Of a DNA stretch of 64,000 nt, positions 39,201 to 51,812 are shown piece after piece; position 1 is the first letter of the stretch; the number at the start of each line of letters is the position of its first letter. The notes under the pieces were generated by a model. That model saw only the letters and a program-made list of their open reading frames with translations. It searched no databases and was not told the origin of the DNA. This DNA comes from Bostrychus sinensis (taxonomy: Eukaryota; Chordata; Actinopteri; Gobiiformes; Eleotridae): the NCBI GenBank assembly GCA_020698575.1, contig CM036241.1:9838416-9902415 (forward strand), in the 5' to 3' direction. The translations under genes and the position numbers were made by a program.

Positions 39201-42200
39201 TTGAAGACAGAGTATGAAGAGTGTAAATAATCAGAGCAGACCTAAAGTCAAAAGGCAGGACGAACCACAGACACTGACCTTCTCTCCCTTCTCTCCTCGG
39301 GGCCCCGCGGGTCCAGGACTGCCCTGAGATCGAACACAGATCAATGAGAGGCTGAGCGGCTCCAGTGAAAAACCGCACCACAGTATTGGAAATGTGTCCG
39401 AGCCATGAAACATGAAAGTGTATTACATTTCGACCCTGCTCTCCTGGCTCTCCAGCGTCTCCCTTCTCTCCGGGGCGTCCTGGTTGTCCAGCGAGACCCT
39501 GAAGATGAAACAGAGGAAGTCAGGTTAAGTGACAGAGGCGGAAGAAGTACTCTGTACGCAAGTAAAAGTACTGTCAAAAATATTACTCAGGTAGAAAAAC
39601 AATATTACAAATCTGTTTCTTGAGTAAAAATAGAAAAAACTGCTACTACTGTAATTACTACAATACTACCATAAGTACTACTGCTGCTATTATTAGTATG
39701 GTTACTGCTACTATTACTGCTAATACTTCTATAACTACTACAAAACTACTACTAGTACTGCTGCTCCTGCTATTACTAGTTTGGTTACTTACTACCACTA
39801 CTATTACTGCTTGTACTTCTATAGCTACTACAAAATTACTACTAATACTGCTGCTGCTATTACTAGTATGGTTACTACTACTACCAATAGTATTATTGCT
39901 AATACTACTTCTACGACTACTGCTCCGACTGCTATTATTGCTATTACTACTACTGAATTACTAATACTACTACCAGTGCTACGACTCTTAATTCTACTGC
40001 TACTACTACTGCCACTACAGAGTTACTACTACTGCTACTACTACTGCCACTACAGAGTTACTACAACTGCTACTACTACTGCCACTACAGAGTTACTACT
40101 ACTGCTACTACTACTGCCACTACAAAGTTACTACTACTGCTACTACTACTGCCACTACAAAGTTACTACTACTGCTACTACTACTGCCACTACAGAGTTA
40201 CTACTACTGCTACTACTACTGCCACTACAGAGTTACTACTACTGCTACTACTACTGCCACTATAGAGTTACTACTACTGCTACTACTACTGCCACTACAG
40301 AGTTACTACTACTGCTACTACTACTGCCACTATAGAGTTACTACTACTGCTACTACTACTGCCACTACAGAGTTACTACTACTGCTACTACTACTGCCAC
40401 TATAGAGTTACTACTACTGCTACTACTACTGCCACTATAGAGTTACTACTACTGCTACTACTACTGCCACTATAGAGTTACTACTACTACTACTGCCACT
40501 ACAGAGTTACTACTACTGCTACTACTACTGCCACTACAGAGTTACTACTACTGCTACTACTACTGCCACTATAGAGTTACTACTACTACTACTGCCACTA
40601 CAGAGTTACTACTACTGCTACTACTACTGCCACTATAGAGTTACTACTACTGCTACTACTACTGCCACTACAAAGTTACTACTACTGCCACTACAGAGTT
40701 ACTACTACTTCTTCTAGTTGTGAAGCAAGTATGATATGTTGGCCACAAAATAAAACATTTTAACATTTAACAATAGTTTTTTTTTTTTTTTTTAGAAATG
40801 TACTCAAACAGTGCTCAGAAAGTTGAATAAAATTACTTTGACTAAAAAAGTACCTACCCTCAGTCCTCTCTCTCCTGATTTCCCAGGAAGCCCAGACTCT
40901 CCCTGTTCACAAGAAATCAGGACAAATGTATAAATGTATGTGTACATCTGAGAACATCGATCAATGTTTCAGCACAAATCCAACAGAATGAATACAAGGA
41001 ACGATAATACTAACAGGAATGCCTTCGTCGCCCTTCTCTCCTTTCTCCCCCTGAAACACACAAATATAAATTATTTACTCGCTCCAATGGAGACAATCAC
41101 AGAGGTGTATGAAGTGTCAACATTACTACATCAGCTCCACAGCTCGGACAGAAAAAAGCCAGAGGAGAGTCAAAGGACAGACTTTTACCTTTCAGAGGCC
41201 ACTGAAACCAGAGGCATGTTGAAAGAGAGAGAGAACATCTACAGAAATCATACTTTTTTTTTTTAATTTAATACATTTTTACATCTGTTAATTAGAGAAA
41301 GTCCTTTATAATTGGCTCACTGGTTTTCCTGGAAGTCCTGGCTTTCCGGGGATCCCTGGTTTGCCATTATCACCTTTCTCTCCGGATTCACCTGGTTCAC
41401 CCTAAAAAGTAAAAATAAAATTGTTAACAACTTGGATTCAAACTGAAGCTGGGGTGTAGAGGCGGGACTAAAGGGGCAGTGGCACTAGCTTAAAAATGAT
41501 TGGCAACTGAAGTGCTCTTGTCCTGTCAATCATCTTTCAGATGATTACGTTATTGGTGAATGCAACATTTTTACTGTATTTTAAAGGTCCCATATTGTGC
41601 TTTTTTCAGGCTTTTTGTAATAGTTTTGGACACCATTGCATTAGTATTTCACATTTTATAACTTAAAATAAAGTATATGTGTGGAAAACTATTGGATTAG
41701 GTATCTGTCGCCCCCTGCAAGCAACAGTGGGGACAGGACACAGCATAAAGTGGCTATTTAGCACAGCTATTAGCAACATGATGCTAACAGATAGATAAAC
41801 AAACTGAATGCTTCAGCGTGATGGCAGAATGAGTCTGATGGCGGTGTATGGGCTTTAGAGAAACAGACCCGTGAGACCTGAATGTTTCCAAAACTTGAGA
41901 AGGGGACAGCCTCAGCATAAAGGATTTTTCAGACATGCGAGAATGAAACAAAATACTACTCCAGGTATGTTTTTCAGTCAATTTAGTGGATCTTTAAATG
42001 CGTTAGTGGTAGCTCAAACATAAAACTAAGAAGCAATCACAAGCCAAGTAACAAAATTACTAATTTGTGTTTAGATAGAAAATTATTTTTAGCACATTGT
42101 TGTTGCTAACATAATGCTAATACATGCTATTGCTTATTAATGTATTTATAATGTGCATTTTTAATTAGTAACCCGAGTGTTTGGCAGAAGTACAGAGAAG

Positions 42201-45200
42201 AAAATGCTGGAGAGATATTTAGCAGTTTTTGGCCAAAAGAAGAAAAGTTTTATTAGTGCATATAAAATTGGTAATAACGTCATAACCAAAAAATGTAGTT
42301 GTTATCTCAGGAAAAGGAAAGAATTAAGTCGTTATAATGAGATAATGGGTGAAAAAAATGTATAAATCTATGGCCGCTTACGGAGGGAACAGTAAAACAT
42401 AAACATAAACTTTGCTTATAATGAACTGAGCACATAGGTTTTGATTAAAACACTTTACTACTCTGTAATAACATGTCATCTTACTAAATTACTAAAATAC
42501 TAATAATAAATATAAATAATAAATTATTACTAAAAGTGTAGAAATAGCTGCGTACCTTTTCTCCCGGCTTTCCACTGAGACCAGGAGGTCCCTGAAAGAA
42601 ACACATGTTTAATGTATTTTGGTCCAGAGCAGGTTTTTGGGCATGACTTTAGCTGACAGGTGGCACAAGGAAAACTCTCATGAATAAAAGATAGTGCAGC
42701 TGGTGTCAGTTATGACACAGCGTGTGGAAGGATTATGGTTTTTTAGGCAACAACAAAAAATCTGAGTCAATTAAGGTTTCCACAGCACATCAATAAACGA
42801 GTCAGATATGTCAGGTATTACACTCTCTATGTTAAAAGCCGTCCTGTATGCTCGATGGTGGGCTGGAACCAAAATCTGCTTCACATGGAGGTTTAAAAAA
42901 TCTGAAAAATAGGTTTGGTGCAGTAAAACCTCATAAAATTGGGTCACACAATCTGTTGAGAACCAGCGTTTAAAACATTTTTGGACTCTTCTCTTCCTGA
43001 TTGTAGAGTGATGGAGCTCAACAGTGCCCCCTCTGGTGCCGGAAGTAAATTTTCCATACATTTTTTTCAAGAGTTTCAAGAGTTTAAAACCTGACGGCTA
43101 ATCAGCTGTGGGCTAACTCATGACCATAACACAATTAATTTTGGTTTAAAAAATTTATCCTAAACTTGAAAAATCTACAAAATACATTTGTAGCTTTTCC
43201 TTTTTAAGAAGTAAGATGGAAATTTGTTCCATCCTTCAGTGCTGCTGGGGCGACCTGTGAGGAGCAGAGGGCGACCACTGAGCAGCGCTCGGGGACCATT
43301 CTCCAGATCTTGAGCACCGAGGATTAACCTGTTGTGCTTGTTTTAGGTTGATGGGGAAACTCACCCAGACACAGGGAGAACATGCAAACTCCCACACAGA
43401 AAGGTCCCACACAATCCGGGAATCAAACCTGGGACCTTCTTGCTGTGAGGCGAGAGAGCTAATCACTAAGCCACCGAGCCATTTTTGTGTGTTCCAAATA
43501 TTTTTTTTTGATAGAAATGAATTGTGCCCATTGTTACCACAGCTGATTCCAGCCTCCATTGAGTTTTTAAACTTTTAATATACCGATTTTTTGAAAAGTC
43601 AATGGGAAAAATTTATAGAAAATATACTTCTATTTTAAATGTTTCTATTTTTCTACTACAACATTTATTGTACAATTATTAATGTAATTAAAACAATATT
43701 TAAAGTTCAAACAAGTTACACACTGAAACACTTTAGGGTCATTACTGCACCACAGTATACAGTGGGGCAGATAGAGAACAGATAATAATAATTCACCATA
43801 AAATCATACGAGAGTAAGTAACAGACCTTTGTTGTCGGTCTGAGCCTGTCGGTGTTAAGGTCTTTATATTTTTAAACGTACCCTTGCCCCTGGCTCTCCT
43901 TTGCCTCCTCCTCCGCCTGTTCCTCCCGATCCAGGTTCTCCCTAAAACGGACAACATTATTGTAATTTTTGTTATTTTTAATTTCTGTGATTGTACAAAT
44001 ACTCACTTTCTGTCCCGGCTCTCCTTGTTCCCCCTTCACCCCATCAAGGCCAGGCAGCCCTCGCGTCCCCTGTGAAAGAGGAAACGCACTGATGTAAGTG
44101 CACAGAATAATCTAAGGTTTTGTTTAAAACTCCAGAGCAGGAAGACAAACTTAAAATCTGTACTGCACTAGGATTATTACATCAAATATACGTGAAAGTA
44201 GTCTACAGATTACTTGGTAACACTTTAGAATTACTCACACTATTAAGCACTGTTAGTTAAGGATTAGTAAACACTTAATTGATTTATTAATGGATAATTT
44301 ACAAAGCATTACTTCAACATTTATAAACACCACAGCTGGGAGTTTATCCTTACTGAGAAGGAACAAACTCATGTAAATCACTGCAATATAATTAACATCA
44401 GTGATAATTTAGGCTCAATTAACAGTTTATTAAATTATTGGTAATTACATATTTATTAATGCCGTTATACTAGTGTTACCGATTAAGTCGTGAATAAAGG
44501 AAAAAAGTTTTGAAAGCTCTTTTGTATTGATTGTTTTTGGCAGCAACAACTATTACTGCTACTGCTACACTGTAACAAAAAAAAAAAAAAAAAAAAAAGC
44601 AAAAACTCAAGGCAACAGAATCCTTTAAGATTTTTGAGTTTTGGGGCCAACTCAAAAGTTTTCAACAACAAACATTTTTTGTTCACTTAATTTGACCTTT
44701 GTGTATCTTAAAACTTAAATTTTTTGTTTTACTTACCAACTGACTATCCACTGTTCAAGTATTATTAAATCAAGTATTATTCTTTGGTTAAATTTAGTAT
44801 ATTTAGTTTTTATTATTATCAATAATAATACTTTTTCTGAACAATAGATAGTCAGTTGGCTGTAAGATGAGTTAAAAAATAATGATAGATAAAACTTAAA
44901 GTTTAAAGTTTTTAGACATATGAACATCAAACAAAAAAAAGTATTTGTTTTTGAGCTTTTGCAACAATTTTTTTCTTAACAGTGTACTATTGCTATGTCA
45001 GTAGTAGCAGTAGTAGTAGTACTGCTAGTAGTCGTACACTACTTCTACTACTACTAGCTCTGTGACTATAACAACTTCTTCTACCGCTACTCTTACTAAT
45101 ACTACAAACCTACTACAACTACAAATACCACTGCTACTGCTACTGTGACTGCTGCTGTACTTTCTGATTGTTAGCCAGGAGAGCACCACTCATTTACATT

Positions 45201-48200
45201 CAATAATATTACCAAGATATCTAAAATGTTACCATAAATCGTATCTAAAAGTGCTACCAAAAGTACATAGTGTAGGTAAAAGCAAAGGTGTGTTTAAGAG
45301 TAAAAGTATTAAGTTAAAACTCGTTGTTGGGGCGTACCTGTTCTCCTTTCTTCCCTGGCAAACCTGGAAGCTGCAGGATTTAAATAAAACAACAAAAGAC
45401 CGTCATCACAGAGAAACGCTGTCACACACATTAAGTACTTGTGTAAAAATGAAAGCAGCACAGGTAAAACATTTCCACTTCATTTCCTGTAATTGTTTTT
45501 TTCCTTTGCTAACTCACGCCTCTGCCTGGCTCCCCCGGCGCTCCATCAAGTCCCTGGAAGAACCAACACACTCAGTTTCATCTTTTCCTGGTGAATTTGT
45601 CACAGTATGAAGCGTTTGCAGATCACATCACGTTCCTGTTGACCCGCTGTTCTTCGAATGAATGCACTTAATTAAATGGGTCTCACCTTTTCTCCGGGCG
45701 GTCCGCTGGGTCCCGGTAAGCCCTGGTGACAAATGGGAAGACTCCTTTATGAGACTTTGAGGTCGTGAAACTGATACAAGGAATACAATAGTGCGAGATG
45801 TGTTTTTTTTTTTCACTCACTCTTAACCCCGGTGCTCCAGCGAGGCCTGGCTTCCCCGGGGCCCCCTGGAATCGCAGCGTTATTAAAATAAGACTCAAAA
45901 AGCTATTGGAACAGTAATATATTTCTGCATATACTCTACTGTATATGAGAAAAATGGCTGTACTTACTCTCTCGCCGGTTTCTCCAGCTGGTCCTCGCTC
46001 ACCCTAAAAACACAGATAACGTTCAGCAAATTTACTCTGACTGTAAGATAGTGATTGTTATTTAGACACCACTAAATATGTTAAAAATAATAAATAAAGT
46101 GATATAACAAGGTGACTTTTTCATTTTTAGTTAATGAAATTGTAAGCAAATGTTATTGTTGTCTATGGAAGCCCAGGTTGATCACACTTTATTTTAAAGT
46201 CCACCTATAAACCATTAACAAGGTGGAAGTTGTTGGACATAAATTATGATCTTTATAAGCTTTTTGGAGAATGAGAATTATTAGGGAAATTAGTGCCACA
46301 AAAATCTTATTAAGATCATAATTTAGGTCCAACAACTTCCACCTAATTAGTAGTAATTGTGAGTTCATTAAGGAAAAAATGTTAGTTAGTTGCTAATTAT
46401 TTGTAGAATATGATCACACAGAATAAGGGACTAATAGATGCTATATAATTACCAATTTAGAGCTAATTAATCACTAACTAGCATGCTAATTTACAGCTTG
46501 TTAATAATAGGTGGACCTTAAAATAAAGTGTTTTTTTCCTCACGTTTTCCTACCACTAAACTTATAAATGTTTTCCCAATATATTTTTTTCCTGAGATCC
46601 AAATTTATTTAGAATTATCTCAGGAATAATGTATTTAAATAAACAAAATCATTTTTTACATTATTTGTTTTCCTGAATTATTAAATTATTTTGTGAGAGT
46701 ATGAACTGATTCACTTCACATCCATGTGCTTTCCTGTGTTACCATGATCTTTTTTCACCCGGCTAAATGTGGCACGGGCAATTACTTTGTGTCTCTCAAA
46801 TCAAGAAACTAACTCAGGAAAACAACTATAAAAATGATTATCTTGGGAGTTTTTTTTTTTTTTTTTATAACACTGCCTGGCCAAAAAAAAGTCAACACCT
46901 GGATTTAACTAAGTAAATAGGTAAGAGTCTCCCTGCAGTTGGTCAGAAAACATGAGAAAAAAGATATAATATAAGTACATTACACAAGTAAATATTTTTT
47001 TCTTCTAAATAAATAATGCCTTTTGACAAGTAGGAGCTTTAACCAAATGATTTCAGGACAAGCATTGGCTGACACTTTTTGCTTTCCGTTGGTTTACTCC
47101 AAATCTACTACAATACATATAAATGTAACATATACAAATCAATGTAAAACCTGGTAAGCTCAAAGTGTTCTGTTAAATTGATAAAAAAGTCACTTGAGTC
47201 TCATTTCAGAATATCATATATGGATGTTTTTTGTGTCTTATATTATACCTAGAAACTGGTAACCATCTCGTGCATGTTTGAAAGTTCAATGCAGATTAAT
47301 GAAGTAGATATTGAATAAAGCATTGATTGTCATATTAACACTAAACACTAACTAACCTTTGGTAACAAACCAAATATCTATTACATACATAAGAAGATAG
47401 ATAATCAATTCAACTGAAAAGTTTTGTTTACCATTAGGTCATAAACCTGACCCAGATCAGGAGAAAACGCTGGTATACTACAGTTAAAAATAGGACTAAA
47501 CCAGGACTAAAACTTTCTTGACCAGGACTAAACCAGGACTGACTCAAGAAATAAACTAAAGTTATAAAATAAAACCAGGATGTAACATCGACTAAACTAT
47601 GACCAAAACCAGGTCTGAATATGGACAAAAAGACAATTTCAGCTGCTCCCTTTCTTTCAGGGGTCACCACAGCATATTATTGGCATGGATACTTTAGCAT
47701 TAAGCCAGATGCCTTTCCTGACACAGCGCTCTGCATTTGATGTGGCGTTTTGGTTCTACTTGGGGGACTCAAACCCCCAACCTCCTGTACCAAAGGCAGG
47801 AAAACTAACCACTTCATTCACTGGGATTCTCTGTAGACAAAGAGGAAACCAAAAAAACTAAAACCAGGACTGACCGCTAATTTAAAAATCCAGGACTAAA
47901 TAAAGACTCAACTATGACCAAATACATATGTACGGGACTGTGGAGCTGCATGCACCTACGTCGGTCGATCCCCTGAAGAGCACAAGACTGACACAAGAGT
48001 CAAACCCCCACACACTGAGATATTTTAGCCCGGGTCCCTCCAGGTGACTCACCCTGTCTCCCTCTGAACCGGGCTCACCAGGCTGTCCTCGGTCTCCCTG
48101 TCAGCAGAGGACACCAGAGGTTATCCTTCCATCAGAATTCCTTTACAACAAGAGGATACTTCATGCATCTGCAATCATTTTTACCTTGCTGCCAATCTCC

Positions 48201-51200
48201 CCCTGCGGACCCCGGGGCCCCTGAAAGATTAAAAAGGGAAATAAAAAATGTATACTTGTACTTGAAAGTTTCTGATTTCACTGTTTGTGGACAAAGAATA
48301 AGAGTTTGAAATGACTTAGAATATTTAGTTTGCCTTACAGTTCAAGGTAAAAAAGAAATAATTAACTAATTTCCAGACATTAGAGCTTGCTTTAAAAGTC
48401 CCATATTATGTTTTTTCAGGCTTTTTGAAATAGTTTTGGACACCTTTGCATTAGTATTTCCTGTTTTATAACTTAAAATAATGTATATGTATGGAAAAAT
48501 TCTTCTGTTACTTGGACTTTGCAGAGAATGTCTTGGATTAGGTGTCTGTCGCCCCCTGCTGGCAACGATGGGGAATGGAAAGAGGATAAATGGGCTAATT
48601 AGCAACATGACACTAACAGATAGATAAATGAGCTGACTGCTTTGTACTGACAGCAATTTAAGCATAGAAATGATCAGAATGAGTCAGGTGACAGTGTCTG
48701 GGCTTTCGAAACGCACAGGAGCACTTCCTGGTTTCACGTGTCTGCGTAGAGCCATGAGATTGAGCGTTTTTGGCTTTTGAGAAGGGCAATGCCTCAACAT
48801 GTGTGAATGAAACAAAAAATACTACTCCAGGTGTGTTTTTGAGATGGAAACAACATTATAACACAATAGTTAAGAGCTTTTTTAAAAAGTCAATTAAGCA
48901 TAATAGGGAACCTTTCACCTTTTAGCTCTGAGTTCGGAGTGAGACAAATGAAATTATCTTCACCTTGTTAAAAAAACATTCATGTTTCACTTTGCTTTAA
49001 TTTTTCTGTGTTTATGTTTGTCTTTTTTGAACAGATTCTCTGTGTAAGCAGAGCCAGCACAGGAGTTGTCACTTATCAGTATTATTAGTATCTGGCTGTC
49101 ATTGACTCAGTGTTTACAAACTGAGTAAACAGCCAATGGGATAGCCCCGTTTCAAAATGAGGAACAGATGCAAAAGTATGTAACCTATGATTGGTCAAAG
49201 CTTCCCGGTACAGACTGAACATTGTTATCTATCTTCAGTGGTGGACACAGACTTCAGCTTCATTACTTGAGTAAAAGTATAGATCTTCCTGGTCAAATAT
49301 TACTCAAATACAAGTAGAAGTCACTAAGTCAAATTTTTACTTGAGTTAAAGTACTGGAGTATGCGCTTTCAGAAATACTTAAGTATTTATAGTACTCAAA
49401 CCATAATAAATAAGATTGTTCTACAGCAAAAACGAGCCATACGTATTATAAATAAGGCTGGGTATTATGATCATACTAATCCATTATTTTTAAATTGGTT
49501 TATTTTATAATCCTGCAAATAATGTTTAAAGCAAAAGCTAAATCACTTCCAGATTGTGTCCACAGGTTCTTTTTAGTTCCTGAGAGCAAACATGAGTTCA
49601 TAAATCTATGTAAATTTACAAAAAGACTTAAAGTATAAATTACAATTAGTAAATAATTATCTTTAGGCTGTAAGTCAGTTGTTTTTCGGTTTTAAGACAA
49701 AGTTTTGTTTTTTTTTTAGAAATGTAGTGGCGTAAAAGTAGTAAGTTACACCTAAAAATACCACTCAAGTACAGATTCTCAAAAACTATACTTAAGTACA
49801 GTGCACAATGAAATTTACTTTGTTACTGTCCACCTCTGCATCCATTGAAATCCTCTGTCCCAGTTAAGCTTATGTCAGATCACCCTTTTAACAAAGTCAT
49901 TTTAAAGGGGGATTATGCAACTTTTTTTTCTTAATGAAACAGATCCTGAGTCAGTGTGATGAGTAAATCAGTAGCTGCAGGCTGACTAACGCCCTCTACA
50001 TCTCCCACTGGTGTATCTCGTGCGTAGGGGGAGCTCCATAGAGAAAAATGCGACAAAAACAGTCAACAGACAAAGAAAGTTGCATGGTTCTGCTTTAAGT
50101 AATTACTTTTCACTTGCATATTATATTGTTTTTGCTTTAGAATGTGTACTTTTTACCATGCTGTCCCTCTGTTGTTCAAAAACTGCTGATTTCCCAATGA
50201 CACTGGCCTTCATGGTCCCGTTAACATGATGGTGTGTGTGTTTGTGACACTCACCCTGCCACCTGGCTCTCCTTGCCTGCCTTGAGGTCCGGGCAGCCCA
50301 GCACCAGCCTCCCCCTAAAAACATACAGCAGCAGTTTTTCACAGATAACACTGTAAGCACTAAGTCACGTGACAAATCAGTGCAGAGTTACCTTGTCTCC
50401 TTTAGGGCCTGCGAATCCGGCCTGGCCTTTAGCGCCCGGAGACCCTGGAAGTCCTGGGCTGCCCTGATAATAAAAATGCAATTAGGAGAGGCAACATAAA
50501 TCTGACGAAGTGTACACAGAGACGTAAATCCACAGGCAGGACGGAGGACTGCAACCATCTGACCACGAGTCTGGTCCTTCCAAAAGCACTTCCAGGTCAC
50601 AAACATTTATGGTATGAAAAGGGAGAGCAGGTCAGTTTGTTGTTTTCCAATTTTGTTTTTTATAACAACAAAATAAAAAAAAAACAACTACAGAAAATGG
50701 GTAATTTCCTGATTTTGTATTTCCTTGTTTCTGCTTGGTAAATAGATTTCTCAGGAAAACTAAAATAACAGCCAGTAAGTACACAGACCTTATGTCAGTG
50801 CATTTCATTTTTATGATAAACTTATAAATAGGGCTGCAACTAACAATTATTTTAAAGTTTAATACACTTTTTGATGAATTGATTAATAACTGGTTAGTGA
50901 GTGCTCATAAATGTGTGATGACGAGATGGAAATATCATTTGGACAAAGCAAACTTATCTGGCAAATTTATCTGGCTATTTAACTTAGTAAACTTATTCCT
51001 TTGAATGCCCTTATACTTTGTATTTTATATTTTTAAAGTTTCTTTTTTATCATAGTGATATTTTTTATTATTAATAGTAGTGTTATATGTTGCACATTAG
51101 CACCGAAACAAGTTCCTAGTCTGTGAATTGTGTTGTTCACTGACAATGGCAATAAAAATTTTCTGATTCTGATTCTGATTCAAACCAACCTGAATGCACT

Positions 51201-51761
51201 TTAGGATTTTTGTTGAGTGTTCAGGGATATACCACTCTCTTTATTAATAGTTAATAACACGATTAATGTATTTATACTTCAGACAGTGATTAATTATTTA
51301 TCATATTAGTTGCTGAATATTTTATTAATCGATTATAAACAATTATTTTGTGTAAATTACATTTTGTGTATGCTATGTGTTAGTGTCAATTAATATCAGT
51401 TATTTGAAGACAAACGAAAGACTGCTGTCTTTTATGAACAACAACAACAGCACGGCTCGGTGATGGAGCAGAGAGAGGCTGCTCCAGACTCAGGAAGTGT
51501 GTCCTGCCCAGAGCCATGAGGCGCTACAGTAAATCTGTGACTGAGAGAGGTGAGGAGCTGTGGGCTCAAGTCAACTCAATCTTCACTTCACTTACTTATG
51601 AACTGACAGCACTGTCCCATTTATTTATAGTACTGCCATATTTATTGTTATTATAAATTGTCTTTTACTACTGTTCTTTTTACTACTTTTATAATAGCTG
51701 TTGTATTCATGCATTTTGTGTTTGTGGAGCAGTTGAACAATTAATAAAGGGATTAATAAAG

Positions 51762-51812
<51 letters not shown>

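Noticed and set aside
39435..39498. Shorter version of w30 using the donor GTCGAA
   Set aside because: It would give 64 nt and break frame; the GTAATA donor at 39427 gives 72 nt and the conserved GRN-GSPG join.
39620..40335. Tyr/Leu/Thr-rich open frames
   Set aside because: Created by the CTA tract and the 35-bp minisatellite.
40015..40705. CRISPR-like regular repeats
   Set aside because: Units are contiguous with no unique spacers, in a vertebrate intron; this is a minisatellite.
42771..43079. 102-codon minus-strand open frame
   Set aside because: No recognised domain, no splice context and repeat-like surroundings; kept only as a note on the intron.
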